Positions 33,309-42,257 of a stretch of DNA of 64,000 nt are shown piece after piece (the first letter of the stretch is position 1; each line of letters opens with the position of its first letter). The DNA lies in the NCBI GenBank assembly GCA_039191215.1, contig JBCCXT010000005.1, positions 1 through 64,000 of the forward strand, written 5' to 3'. Under the pieces are notes generated by a model that saw only the letters and a program-made list of their open reading frames with translations, searched no databases and was not told the DNA's origin. The DNA is from HKCCE3408 sp039191215 (lineage in GTDB: Bacteria > Pseudomonadota > Alphaproteobacteria > Rhodobacterales > Rhodobacteraceae). Made by a program: the position numbers and the translations under genes.

Positions 33309-34313
33309 TTAACGCACCGTCACCGGAATGCAAGCCGCGCCCTCAGCTAAAAGGGCCGTGCAGAAGCGCCGCGCATCCATCAAATCCTCAAAGCCGTGCG
33401 CACGCAGACGGAAAAAGGCCCGCCCGCCCGATAAGGCTTGTTGCACGATGCGGCTGCGCGCGACAAAGAAATCTGGAAATGCGGCGGCCAGCCGATCCCA
33501 CTCGGCCTCAGCTTCGCGCGCATCGTCAAACGCGCCCAGTTGAACCAGCCTCGTCCCCGGTGTGAGCGTCTCGGGGTCGATTTCGGCGGGCAATTGCGGC
33601 TCCGTGCTTGCGGCAGATGTCTGGGTGATTGTCTCAGCGGCCCGCTCCAGCGCCGCTGGCCGCGGCGACGGAAGCAGCGATGACCGCAGACCGGCGATCG
33701 AGATCGGCAGCACTTCGATCCGGTCGCCCACCAGGCTGCCCTCGAAGCTCGGCTGACCCACTTCCGGCGCTTGGGCCTCCTGTTCTTCGGTGGCAAGACG
33801 GTCGATTAAAGCCAGTGTCGCTTCGGCGGCGGCCTCCGGCGTCGGCGCGCTGGTGGCGACATCGCTCGGGCTGGACGCGTCGGCTGGGACGGTTTCGTCG
33901 GGCGCGATGGCGCGCGCAACTGGCTCCGGCGCTGTCTCGATCGGCTCCGGGTCCGCCGGAAGAGGCGCAAATTCAATCTCAGCCAGATCGACCGGTGGCG
34001 GGGCCAAGCTGATGGCATCCGCTGCGGGCGCGGCCTCCTGACCTTCGGCGATGCGGTTGACGGCCAGACCCTGGTGGTCGGCTTGGGATCCGCCGGGATC
34101 GGCCGGTTCGATCCGCATCGGGCCCTGTAGCGCCTCGACGACCGGCACGCCGGATACGTCGCGCACCATGAGCTGCCAGCCCCAGGCCACAAGGCCCGCG
34201 ATCAGAACGATCGACACAAGGCCACCTGTGACGTTGATCAGCGCCTGCAGACCGCCTGAATCGATCTCTTCGGCCGCATCCATTTCGGATTGCGAATATG
34301 CAAAATCTGCCAT
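33309..34313 (-). CDS. SPOR-domain inner-membrane protein
   Basis: A 334-residue protein that binds denuded septal glycan through a C-terminal SPOR domain. After a 30-residue cytoplasmic start comes a single transmembrane helix (GGLVSIVLIAGLVAWGWQLMV). A long Pro/Ala/Glu-rich periplasmic linker follows, then the SPOR domain from about residue 250 (GTRLVQLGAFDDAREAEAEWDRL ending in FCTALLAEGAACIPV). The ATG at 34313 is chosen because GAGGG precedes it; an ATG at 34325 is also possible. Located between argS and nagZ, a common Rhodobacteraceae order. Role in division is inferred from the domain. Confidence 0.88.
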   Translation of the reverse strand: MADFAYSQSEMDAAEEIDSGGLQALINVTGGLVSIVLIAGLVAWGWQLMVRDVSGVPVVEALQGPMRIEPADPGGSQADHQGLAVNRIAEGQEAAPAADAISLAPPPVDLAEIEFAPLPADPEPIETAPEPVARAIAPDETVPADASSPSDVATSAPTPEAAAEATLALIDRLATEEQEAQAPEVGQPSFEGSLVGDRIEVLPISIAGLRSSLLPSPRPAALERAAETITQTSAASTEPQLPAEIDPETLTPGTRLVQLGAFDDAREAEAEWDRLAAAFPDFFVARSRIVQQALSGGRAFFRLRAHGFEDLMDARRFCTALLAEGAACIPVTVR

Positions 34314-34411
34314 GTCTGCCCTCATTTGCCCGGAATCGAAACGGGCAGGCCGAGGGCCTGCTTGTCACTTTCCGGGTCGTCTAAAACCTGCTCGTCCCCG
34401 GCGTGGCTTTT

Positions 34412-36139
34412 CTACATTCTTTCCGCCGGAGTTACGCCTAAGATACCTAAACCGCTGGAAATAACAACAGAAACCGCGCGAATAAGCGCAAGCCTGCCAG
34501 CTGTTGCAACCGGGTCATCCTCTTGCAGAAATTGCAGGCTGGGGGTCTCGGCACGTTTGTTCCACAAACTGTGAAACTCCGAGGCCAGGTCATACAGGTA
34601 AAAAGCAACCCGGTGCGGCTCGTTTCCATTGGCGGCAATTTCCACTAGGCGCGGCCATTCGGCAAGCTTTGCGGCAAGCGAAAACTCGGCCGGATGACCA
34701 ATCGCCGTGAGCGCGGCCGCATCCGGTTGAAGACCCAGCTCGGCGCCTTTGCGCAAGGTCGAACGGATCCGCGCATGGGCGTATTGCACGTAATAAACCG
34801 GGCTGTCTTTGGAGCTCTCTGTCACCTTGTCGACGTCGAAATCAAGCGGTGCATCATTCTTCCGCGTGAGCATGATGAACCGGGTCACATCGGCACCAAC
34901 CTCATCGACAATGTCGGCCAAGGTCACAAATGTGCCGGCGCGTTTTGACATTTTGTAGGGCTCCCCGCCCTTTTGCAGTTTGACCAATTGAGTCAGCTTG
35001 ATATCGACCGGCACACGTTCTGAGCTGAGTGCCGCGACGGCCGCCTTCATCCGTTTGACATAACCGCCATGGTCGGCGCCAAACACATCAATTAGGCTGT
35101 CGAACCCTCTGGAAAGCTTATCGAAATGATAGGCGATGTCAGGCGCGAAATAGGTCCAGGACCCGTCGGATTTTTTGATTGGCCGGTCGACATCGTCGCC
35201 ATAACCGGTCGAGCGGAACAGCGTCTGCTCCCGCGGCTCCCAATCCTCGGGCACTTTGCCTTTGGGCGGCTCCAGCGTGCCTTTGTAAATCAGCCCCTTG
35301 TCTTCCAAATCGGCAATCGCGGCCTCGATCCGGCCCGTGCCGTAAAGCGACTTTTCGCTGAAGAACACATCCATCTCGATGCCCAGCAGGGCCAAATCGG
35401 AGCGCACAAGGTCCATCATCGCGTCTGTCGCAAAGCCGCGAACCTCGTCGAGCCAAAACTGCTCACCCTTATCGACAAATTTGTCGCCGACTTTTTCTTT
35501 CAGGGCCTGGCCAACTTCGATTAGGTAATCGCCCGGATAGGTGCCGTCCTCGAACGCGACCTCTTTGCCATGCGCCTCCAGGTAGCGCAGATAGACCGAA
35601 CGGGCCAGCACATCGACCTGCGCGCCGCCATCGTTGATGTAGTATTCGCGCGTCACCTCATGGCTGGTGAATTCCAACAGGCTGGCCAGCGCATCGCCGA
35701 AAACGGCACCGCGGGTGTGGCCGACATGCAGCGGGCCCGTCGGATTGGCCGAGACATATTCGACATTCACCCGGCGCCCCGAACCCATGTCGGAACGCCC
35801 AAAGTCCGGGCCCGCCTGCAAAACGGCCGCTACCAGCGCACGCCAGGTATCGCCCGACAGGCGCAGATTCAAAAACCCCGGTCCGGCAACATCGGCCGCC
35901 TCGATTCTTGGGTCATGGCTCAGTTCTTGGGCCAGCGCCTCGGCGATAGCGCGCGGCTTTTGACCTGCAGGCTTGGCCAGCACCATAGCGGCATTGGTGG
36001 CCATATCACCGTGCGCTGAGTCACGCGGCGGCTCCACCGTGACCGCGTCCCGTGCCAGCCCAGGCGGCAGGGTCCCGGCCGCTTCCAACGCGTCCAAAGC
36101 GGCCAGGACAGCCTGACGGATATCGGAAAAGAGGTTCAT
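34412..36139 (-). CDS. argS: Arginine-tRNA ligase
   Basis: Class I aminoacyl-tRNA synthetase, 575 residues. It has the HIGH-type signature SANPTGPLHVGHTRGAVFGDA, the KMSK-type loop KMSKRAGTFVTLADI and the C-terminal anticodon-binding DALR domain (FYLYDLASEFHSLWNKR). The ATG at 36139 is used; a GTG at 36151 would add four residues. It lies downstream of dgt and a broken small gene on the same strand. Essential housekeeping function. Confidence 0.95.
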   Translation of the reverse strand: MNLFSDIRQAVLAALDALEAAGTLPPGLARDAVTVEPPRDSAHGDMATNAAMVLAKPAGQKPRAIAEALAQELSHDPRIEAADVAGPGFLNLRLSGDTWRALVAAVLQAGPDFGRSDMGSGRRVNVEYVSANPTGPLHVGHTRGAVFGDALASLLEFTSHEVTREYYINDGGAQVDVLARSVYLRYLEAHGKEVAFEDGTYPGDYLIEVGQALKEKVGDKFVDKGEQFWLDEVRGFATDAMMDLVRSDLALLGIEMDVFFSEKSLYGTGRIEAAIADLEDKGLIYKGTLEPPKGKVPEDWEPREQTLFRSTGYGDDVDRPIKKSDGSWTYFAPDIAYHFDKLSRGFDSLIDVFGADHGGYVKRMKAAVAALSSERVPVDIKLTQLVKLQKGGEPYKMSKRAGTFVTLADIVDEVGADVTRFIMLTRKNDAPLDFDVDKVTESSKDSPVYYVQYAHARIRSTLRKGAELGLQPDAAALTAIGHPAEFSLAAKLAEWPRLVEIAANGNEPHRVAFYLYDLASEFHSLWNKRAETPSLQFLQEDDPVATAGRLALIRAVSVVISSGLGILGVTPAERM

Positions 36140-36223
36140 GTCAGCACTCACGAAGGTGGCGGAACGGATGTATCAGGCTGGCCCCGATGGTCAATGTCAG
36201 GCGCAGGATTTCTGCCAGGCGGT

Positions 36224-36562
36224 TTACGGGCAGCGGCGGTATTGTGTGACAATGCCGGGGCGCGAAACAACCAGACCGCCATCGTCAAGCTGCATCAGCA
36301 TGAACTCGGTCACCCATTCGTCACCCTCGCTGGTGCAGTGCCCGGTATACCGCACCGCGTTGCCCATTTCCCGCCAGAGCCGAGGTTTCCGAAGCTGGCA
36401 CATGCTTTCCCGAAACCGAAGCGCGCGCGGCACCAACGCGACGCGGTTATCAGACAGACCCGAGCAGCTATTGTCGTCCGCGCGAAAATCGTAAAAAACC
36501 CATCAAACCTGGGCATTTGCCGGCGCCGCCAGGCAGAGCACGAGCAAAGTCAGGCGGATCAC
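36224..36562 (-). pseudogene. Small secreted protein gene interrupted by an in-frame TGA
   Basis: A GTG start at 36562 overlaps the dgt stop by four bases (GTGA) and opens a good signal peptide (IRLTLLVLCLAAPANAQ). Codon 20 is TGA (36505-36503). The same frame then continues for 92 codons with strongly GC-biased third positions and a cysteine-containing domain (WVFYDFRADDNSCSGLSDNR, later YTGHCTSEGDEWVTEFMLMQ, ending YRRCP). The continuity of frame across the stop argues for a recent nonsense mutation or a base-calling error rather than chance. An internal GTG at 36436 could only give a fragment without export signal. Family not recognised. Confidence 0.7.
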
Positions 36563-37710
36563 TCGGACACCCCGTCGATGAAGCGGCGATGGCATTGCAA
36601 TGCAAACCGGTCCGTCATCCCGGCAATGTAGTCGCTGACCAGCCGTGCAAGCGTCATCTCACAACCCTTTGCTGCGGCGACATCTTTACGCCATTGCTTG
36701 GGCAGATGCTGCGGGTTTGCGCGGTAGAAGGGGAATAGGTTATGGACCACATCGGTCACCTCTTCGCGCATCTTTAGAACCTCGGGCGCGCGGTACATTC
36801 GCTCAAAGAGAAACCTGCGGATCGTTTTGAGCCCATCGAACACATCCGCCGAGAAAGCAACGATTGTGCGTCCCGCGCCGCGGATGTCTTCCGACGCTTT
36901 CGGGTCCAGCTCGGCCAAGCCCGTACGGGCCACTGCGATCACGTCTTCGACCAGAATGCCAAAGAACCGACGCAAGGCCTCGTGGCGTCGGCGGTAATAG
37001 TTCAGACCTGAATACCGGGCATCCACCTCGGCAAAGCAGCGGTCCAGGATCGGCAACCGCGCGAGTTCATCGGTGGAAAAGAGCTCCGCCCGCAGCCCGT
37101 CATGCAGGTCGTGGTGGTTATAGGCAATGTCATCGGCCAAAGCCGCAACCTGCGCCTCCGCCGAGGCATGGCTGTAAAGCTCCAGGCCCCATTCAGCATC
37201 GGCGGCACTCAACGCCCAAGGCAGGTCTCCGGTGACCGGGCCATTGTGTTTTGCAAGGCCTTCAAGGGTTTCCCAGGTCAAGTTCAACCCATCGAAATCG
37301 GCGTAGTGTCGCTCCAGCGCGGTCACGATCCGGATCGCCTGGGCATTGTGATCAAAGCCGCCAAAAGGCGCCATCAGATCGGCCAGCGCTTCCTCGCCGG
37401 TATGGCCAAATGGCGTGTGGCCCAGATCGTGCGCCAGCGCCAGCGCCTCCGTCAGATCGGTATCGAGCCCCAAAACCCCCGCCATTGTGCGTGCCACTTG
37501 CGCCACTTCGATTGTATGGGTCAGGCGTGTGCGGAAGTAATCGCCCTCGTGCTCTACAAAGACCTGCGTCTTGTGCTTGAGGCGGCGAAAGGCCGAGGAA
37601 TGGATGATCCGATCCCGATCGCGCTGATAGGGTGTGCGAAATGTCGATTCCGCCTCTGCCACACGGCGCCCACGGCTTGTTTCCGGATCGGAAGCGTAGA
37701 TCGCGCGCAT
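36559..37710 (-). CDS. dgt: Deoxyguanosinetriphosphate triphosphohydrolase-like protein
   Basis: HD-domain dNTPase of type 2, 383 residues, cleaving dNTPs to nucleoside and triphosphate. The N-terminal RDRIIHSSAFRRLKHKTQVF, the first metal-ligand stretch HTIEVAQVARTMA and the HD motif ALAHDLGHTPFGHTGEEAL (H-D and following H) are intact, plus ADDIAYNHHDLHDGL. The ATG at 37710 follows GGGGCAAGG; a GTG just before it is also in frame. Divergent from the ErpA-like gene with only 68 bp between starts, so the promoters are close together. Confidence 0.92.
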   Translation of the reverse strand: MRAIYASDPETSRGRRVAEAESTFRTPYQRDRDRIIHSSAFRRLKHKTQVFVEHEGDYFRTRLTHTIEVAQVARTMAGVLGLDTDLTEALALAHDLGHTPFGHTGEEALADLMAPFGGFDHNAQAIRIVTALERHYADFDGLNLTWETLEGLAKHNGPVTGDLPWALSAADAEWGLELYSHASAEAQVAALADDIAYNHHDLHDGLRAELFSTDELARLPILDRCFAEVDARYSGLNYYRRRHEALRRFFGILVEDVIAVARTGLAELDPKASEDIRGAGRTIVAFSADVFDGLKTIRRFLFERMYRAPEVLKMREEVTDVVHNLFPFYRANPQHLPKQWRKDVAAAKGCEMTLARLVSDYIAGMTDRFALQCHRRFIDGVSE

Positions 37711-37778
37711 CACCTTGCCCCATCGCTTGTGCCTTCATATATTGTGCCTGCCGTGAAATCGACCCTGGGATCTGCCCG

Positions 37779-38111
37779 ATGGACCTGAATTTGCCTCCGA
37801 AAGTTACGCCGCGCGCGTTTGAGCGGCTGGCAGAGATCAACGCCGACGCTGAAGCTGCGAAAGCTCTGCGCGTGGCCGTTGAAGGCGGGGGCTGTTCGGG
37901 ATTTCAGTATGAGATCAAGCTTGATGATCCGGCGGCCGACGATTTGGTGCTCGAAAGTAAAGGCCAGAAAGTGGTGATCGACGAAGTGTCCCTGCCCTTT
38001 CTGTCTGATGCCGTGATCGATTTCACCGAAGAGCTAATCGGCGCGCGGTTCACAATCGAAAACCCGAACGCCACATCGGCCTGCGGCTGCGGCACGTCTT
38101 TTTCAATGTGA
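37779..38111 (+). CDS. erpA: A-type Fe-S cluster carrier (HesB/IscA/ErpA family)
   Basis: A 110-residue protein that delivers iron-sulfur clusters to apoproteins. The three conserved cysteines are present: C39 in EGGGCSGFQYE and C102/C104 in SACGCGTSFSM. It begins with MDLNLPPKVTPRAFERL; an upstream extension overlapping dgt was rejected. It is not in an isc/suf operon here, and ErpA is the likeliest of the A-type paralogues, though SufA/IscA cannot be excluded. Divergent from dgt. Confidence 0.9.
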   Translation: MDLNLPPKVTPRAFERLAEINADAEAAKALRVAVEGGGCSGFQYEIKLDDPAADDLVLESKGQKVVIDEVSLPFLSDAVIDFTEELIGARFTIENPNATSACGCGTSFSM

Positions 38112-38341
38112 CCAGCAAGACGATCACGTTGCCTCGTAAGGGCGGCTCTTATGAAGTTTTCCGCAAATAGCGCATCCGCGTCGACCGGGATGACGTTGGT
38201 GCGCTTGGCCGCGGCCAAAGCCTGATGCTGACCAGTCCACCGGGCGATGCGGTCTTGCGTGGTGCGATGAATTGGGGCCGCACCGCCCGCATTTCCGTGG
38301 CCGACACCTCCGATGGTGCCGCCATAACCATGCGCAGCTAA
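38108..38341 (+). pseudogene. Possible small gene broken by an in-frame TAG
   Basis: A GTG at 38108 overlaps the ErpA-like stop (GTGA) and opens TSKTITLPRKGGSYEVFRK, then TAG at 38168-38170. The frame continues for 56 more codons with mostly G/C third positions (RIRVDRDDVGALGRGQ, later GAMNWGRTARISVADTSDG) to a TAA at 38339-38341. The coding-like composition on both sides of the stop suggests a gene with a nonsense mutation; it could also be chance. No family recognised. Confidence 0.4.
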
Positions 38342-38406
38342 TTCACCTGCGGCGCGGTCAAGAACATCCGGGCCGCGCGCATGCCTTTTCGGTTTAAACT
38401 CAGCAG

Positions 38407-38700
38407 CTAGCTCGCGTTTTGTGGCTTCTCGCCCGGCTCAGCCGGGGCCTCGGGCGCATCCGCCGCGTCCTCACCCTCATCGGGGCCGGGCAAGGCCAAT
38501 GCCTCATCGGGGAATTGTTCGGGCAGGGCAAAGCTGATCCGCCCCGTCGCGGGCTCAATTGTCACGGCTGGCTTGTCGGCAAGCTTGTCGAGGCTTGCAT
38601 TCATTTCCTCCACCAAGCGAGTAAACGTCTCCCGCTGCGTTTCGATTTTGACCTCTGGCTCCGCCGACGCGGTGCGCCTGCGGAAGAGAAAATTGAGCAT
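38407..38700 (-). CDS. Small acidic hypothetical protein
   Basis: A 97-residue protein starting MLNFLFRRRTASAEPEVK. It has a short basic/hydrophobic N-terminus, a central part with PAVTIEPATGRISFALPEQFPDEAL, and a very acidic, Ala/Pro-rich tail. No signal peptide or clear domain. The codon pattern is coding-like and it stands divergent from the exonuclease III gene (90-bp gap). Convergent with the broken gene on its left. I do not recognise a family; it may be lineage-specific. Confidence 0.65.
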   Translation of the reverse strand: MLNFLFRRRTASAEPEVKIETQRETFTRLVEEMNASLDKLADKPAVTIEPATGRISFALPEQFPDEALALPGPDEGEDAADAPEAPAEPGEKPQNAS

Positions 38701-38790
38701 GACATCCCTGCTGTTTTACGGCATCCCGGGCCTTAACCGGCCCACGCAACACTTGCACGACATAATGGGTTAGGACCACGGGGAAAAGCC

Positions 38791-39570
38791 ATGCGCATCG
38801 CAACTTTTAACATTAATGGCATCAAGGCCCGCGCCGAAGCGCTTGGCCGCTGGCTCGACGAGGCTGCACCCGATGTGGCCCTGTTGCAGGAGCTTAAATC
38901 CGTCGATGAGGGCGTGCCCCGGGCGATTTTCGAGGATCGCGGCTATAATTTGGAAACCCACGGCCAGAAGGGCTTCAACGGGGTGGCAATTGCGTCCAAA
39001 CTGCCGCTTGAGGATGTGGTGCGTGGCCTGCCCGGCGATGAAAGCGACACGCAGGCGCGGTGGATCGAGGCCACAATCCTGGGCGAGCGCGCTATTCGCC
39101 TGGCCTGTCTCTACCTGCCCAACGGCAATCCCGCGCCGGGCCCGAAATACGACTACAAACTGGCGTGGATGGCGCGCATGCGCGATCACGCGGCAGACAT
39201 GCTTGTCGATGAGATGCCGGTCGTTCTGGCGGGCGACTATAATGTCATTCCGGTCGCCGAAGATGCCGCAAGGCCTGACGCATGGCTTCAAGATGCGCTC
39301 GCCCTGCCCGATACCCGCGCCGCATTCCGCAGGCTTTTGCATCTGGGCTATACAGAAGCCTTTCGGGCGCGTGTGCGCGGCGGCGGGCATTATTCATTTT
39401 GGGATTACCAGGCCGGCGCCTGGGACCGCAATGACGGCATTCGGATCGACCATTTGCTGCTGAGCCCGCAGGCTGCAGATCTGATGCGCGATGTCGGCAT
39501 CGACAGCAGTGTCCGCGGCGGCGAGAAGCCGTCCGATCACGTGCCAGTTTGGATCGATTTAGCCGCTTAA
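38791..39570 (+). CDS. xth: Exodeoxyribonuclease III (AP endonuclease)
   Basis: A 259-residue EEP-fold Mg-dependent enzyme of base-excision repair, cutting at abasic sites and degrading 3' ends. It has MRIATFNINGIKARAEALGRWL, the catalytic LLQELKS (Glu), YLPNGNPAPGPKYDYKLAW, VLAGDYNVIPV and the terminal KPSDHVPVW. All active-site residues of the family appear to be present. GGACCACGGGG lies upstream of the ATG. A single-gene unit in core context. Confidence 0.94.
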   Translation: MRIATFNINGIKARAEALGRWLDEAAPDVALLQELKSVDEGVPRAIFEDRGYNLETHGQKGFNGVAIASKLPLEDVVRGLPGDESDTQARWIEATILGERAIRLACLYLPNGNPAPGPKYDYKLAWMARMRDHAADMLVDEMPVVLAGDYNVIPVAEDAARPDAWLQDALALPDTRAAFRRLLHLGYTEAFRARVRGGGHYSFWDYQAGAWDRNDGIRIDHLLLSPQAADLMRDVGIDSSVRGGEKPSDHVPVWIDLAA

Positions 39571-39708
39571 AAGTGGCCTATGTCACAATTGTTGCAAGAT
39601 CTGGAAACAAATTAAACACGAAGCTCTTTGATTTAAGTGTCACCGTAGGCCAGGAAGCAGGTCATCAGACCGCGCCCCTACGGTCCGACACTAGCAGGAG
39701 TTGATATT

Positions 39709-40179
39709 ATGAAGACCTTGATGTTTTTGGCCGGCCTGGCCCTTGCAAGTTTGCTGCCCGCTGTCGCCAGCGCGTGCCCTGCTTGGCAAAATCCAGGCGT
39801 TTCGAACCTTGGCGGGCTCAACGGCAGTTATCTCTATACCCCGCGCTTTTGGAACGTGACGGCAGGCGGCAACGTGAACCTGGCCAATTGCAACGTCCCA
39901 GGTGTCGGTTACGTCATCAGCAACCCCGACTTCGAGTTCAATTTTCAAAATGACGGTGGCTATGGCCGGTTGGAAATCTCCGTCAGCTCAAGCTGCGACA
40001 CGGTGCTGTTGGTCAATGACGCCAATGGCCAATGGCATTTCAACGATGATGCAAATGGCGGCCTGCAGTCCGAGATTAACGTCTATGGCGCCCCGTCGGG
40101 TACCTACGACGTGTGGGTCGGCACCTATGATCCGCAAACCTGCGCAGCCCAGCTGGAGCTGGAAACCTGGAATAGCTGA
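39709..40179 (+). CDS. Small secreted protein, possible pre-peptidase-type beta fold
   Basis: A 156-residue protein with a clear signal peptide (about 1-22, ending ASA before CPAWQNPG). The mature part is rich in Asn, Gly and Tyr with four or five cysteines. It ends with LEISVSSSCDTVLLVNDANGQWHFNDD and YGAPSGTYDVWVGTYD, which look like the beta-sandwich pre-peptidase C-terminal type domain used for secretion or binding. GCAGGAG precedes the ATG. Followed by a GC-rich hairpin. Function unknown; periplasmic or extracellular. Confidence 0.7.
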   Translation: MKTLMFLAGLALASLLPAVASACPAWQNPGVSNLGGLNGSYLYTPRFWNVTAGGNVNLANCNVPGVGYVISNPDFEFNFQNDGGYGRLEISVSSSCDTVLLVNDANGQWHFNDDANGGLQSEINVYGAPSGTYDVWVGTYDPQTCAAQLELETWNS

Positions 40180-40197
40180 GCCCAGGCTCATCGATAA

Positions 40198-40225
40198 CGG
40201 CGGCCCGGGCGATGCGGGGCCGCCG
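40198..40225 (+). terminator. Terminator-like hairpin
   Basis: A 9-bp stem, CGGCGGCCC (40198-40206) with GGGCCGCCG (40217-40225), 19 bases after the preceding stop. It lacks a U-tract, so termination may be weak or Rho-assisted. Confidence 0.5.
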
Positions 40226-40335
40226 CATTGAGATTCGGGCCTGACCTGCCGAACCGCGCGCCCGGCACGCATGTGCCGTCGGGCCAACGGGGTTCGATGC
40301 CCCCGCGGCCCGACCGACCGCCCACAGCCGATCAC

Positions 40336-41892
40336 TTAGTTGGCCGTCACCCACCGCAAGATGAAGAAGTTATCCGGGCGTTGCACCAGATCCACGCCAT
40401 CGCGCACGCCCCACAAAAGCGGCTGCACATACATCGGCACATAAACCATGTCGTCTTGGATAATGCCCGCCGCCTCATCCAGCATCGCCTGACGCGCGGT
40501 GTCGTCAATCTCTGATTGAATCATCGGCAGCATCTCATCGATGCGGGTGTTGGAATAGCCGCCAAAATTCCAGGTCCCCAGACGCTCGCCCGATGTGTGG
40601 ACAAGAAAGCGGATCGGATGTTCGGCATCAAACGTGCCCGGCGACCACCCCAGCAGGTACATGTCATAATTGTCTTCGCGCAGCTCCGGCCAATAGTTCG
40701 AAACCGGCATTGCGTTCAGGCTCACCTCAAGCCCGATCTGCGCCAGCATCGAGACCACTGCCTGGCAGACAGCCTCATCGTTAAGGTAGCGGTCATTGGG
40801 ACAGGCCAGCTCAAAACCGAAACCATCCGCGTAGCCGGCATCTGCCAAAAGCGCGCGGGCCGCATCCAGATCGATCTCGGGCCGCGCATCAGCGGCCGAT
40901 GAAAAGCCGCGCATCGCCGGGCTGACAAGCTGGCTTGCAGGCTCGGCAGAGCCGCGCATGATCGTGGCCAGGATCGCATCAACATTGACTGCATGGGCCA
41001 CGGCTTGGCGCACCCGTGCATCGGAAAACGGGTTCGGATCACCCGCATTGGCACCGCCGTAAAGCACATCGGCCTCATGCGCGAAGCCCAACATGATGAC
41101 ACGCGCCTCGATCCCACGAATGACACTGACACCGTCTTCGCCATCAATGCGTTCTGCATCTTGCACCGGCACGGGGTTAATCATGTCAACATCGCCGGAC
41201 AAAAGGGCGGCCACGGCGGTTGCGGCATTCTGGATCGGCGAGAAGACAGCCTCTGTGATGTTGTGCTCCACATCACCCCACCAGCCGTCAAACGGGACCA
41301 GCGTTGTGGTCAGGCCCGGCTGGCGCTCAGCCAGCATGAAAGCGCCCGTGCCGTTCACGTTGAGCGTGGCATAGTTTTCCGCATCACGGGCCGGCAGCTC
41401 AGCGCCGTTATCCGCAGCCCAACCGCTATCCATGATCATCCAATTGGCGATACTGTCGGGGAAAATCGGCTGCGGGCTGGACGTCATGATATCAACCGTG
41501 AAATCGTCGACGACAACAACGTCCGATACAGGCGCAAACCAACTGGCCACGTCCGAGGCCTCTGACGACGCGCGTTCATAGCTAAAAAGCACATCTTCGG
41601 CCGTGAACGCCGCGCCATCATGGAACGTCACACCTTCGCGCAGCATAAAGCGCCAGCCTTCGCCTGCGCCAATCGGCTCCCAAGCTGTGGCAAGCGAGGG
41701 CTCGATGCTCATGTCTTGGCCACGCCGCACGAGACCTTCATAGACGTTATTCAAAAAACCCAAGACGGGCGCCGAACTAACGGCATGCGGGTCCATCGTT
41801 TGTGGATCTGTGGTCGCGGCCCAACGAAAGGTCTCGGCCGCAGCGCCGGTGGCGGAAAGTGCCAGAACGCTGGCGGTGATCAGGCGGTGCAT
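40336..41892 (-). CDS. Peptide/nickel-type ABC transporter substrate-binding protein (family 5)
   Basis: A 518-residue SBP family 5 receptor. The signal peptide is about 1-19 (ATGAAAE). Family features are FRWAATTDPQTMDPHAV, VYEGLVRRG, FMLREGVTFHDGAAFTAEDVLFSYER, NGTGAFMLAERQPG and VPMYVQPLLWGVRDGV. No permease or ATPase gene adjoins it. A matching set lacking its own receptor (DppB, DppC and fused DppDF) lies at 48524-52115, separated by a chemoreceptor and the ugp operon, so this may be its displaced receptor. Likely ligands are peptides, opines or sugar-peptides; not determined. Confidence 0.9.
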   Translation of the reverse strand: MHRLITASVLALSATGAAAETFRWAATTDPQTMDPHAVSSAPVLGFLNNVYEGLVRRGQDMSIEPSLATAWEPIGAGEGWRFMLREGVTFHDGAAFTAEDVLFSYERASSEASDVASWFAPVSDVVVVDDFTVDIMTSSPQPIFPDSIANWMIMDSGWAADNGAELPARDAENYATLNVNGTGAFMLAERQPGLTTTLVPFDGWWGDVEHNITEAVFSPIQNAATAVAALLSGDVDMINPVPVQDAERIDGEDGVSVIRGIEARVIMLGFAHEADVLYGGANAGDPNPFSDARVRQAVAHAVNVDAILATIMRGSAEPASQLVSPAMRGFSSAADARPEIDLDAARALLADAGYADGFGFELACPNDRYLNDEAVCQAVVSMLAQIGLEVSLNAMPVSNYWPELREDNYDMYLLGWSPGTFDAEHPIRFLVHTSGERLGTWNFGGYSNTRIDEMLPMIQSEIDDTARQAMLDEAAGIIQDDMVYVPMYVQPLLWGVRDGVDLVQRPDNFFILRWVTAN

Positions 41893-42257
41893 AAGTTATC
41901 TCTCCCCAAGAGAAAGCCGGTTGTTTGTTGGGCCCGGTTTGCCCAGCACCTAGCCTGACCTGAGCGACGCCTATGCGCCATGGGCCAATGATCACGAAAA
42001 CGTGAGCTTACCCTGGCGCGCGGCCTGACGCGTCTGTTCAACCATTCCTTCGCGACCTCCAGCCGCGCCCCTGCCCGGTTCTGCCGGCAACCGATCCGAA
42101 AAACACAATCTATCGCCATCCCACTGAGAACCCTATCGGTTCTTTAGGAAGCTTTAGCTTTGCTTAGGCTACACGCGCCCCGTAGTGCGGCGTGTCGCTA
42201 AACCCGAACCTGCTTGCGCATCGAAGCTATTGCTCTTGACAAGAAATGGAGTGCGAC
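41893..42257. other. Divergent intergenic region between the family-5 receptor and chemoreceptor genes
   Basis: This 365-bp gap should hold promoters for both neighbours. A small hairpin, AGAACC (42127-42132) with GGTTCT (42138-42143), lies about 115 bp before the chemoreceptor start. No reading frame here looks real. Confidence 0.45.
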
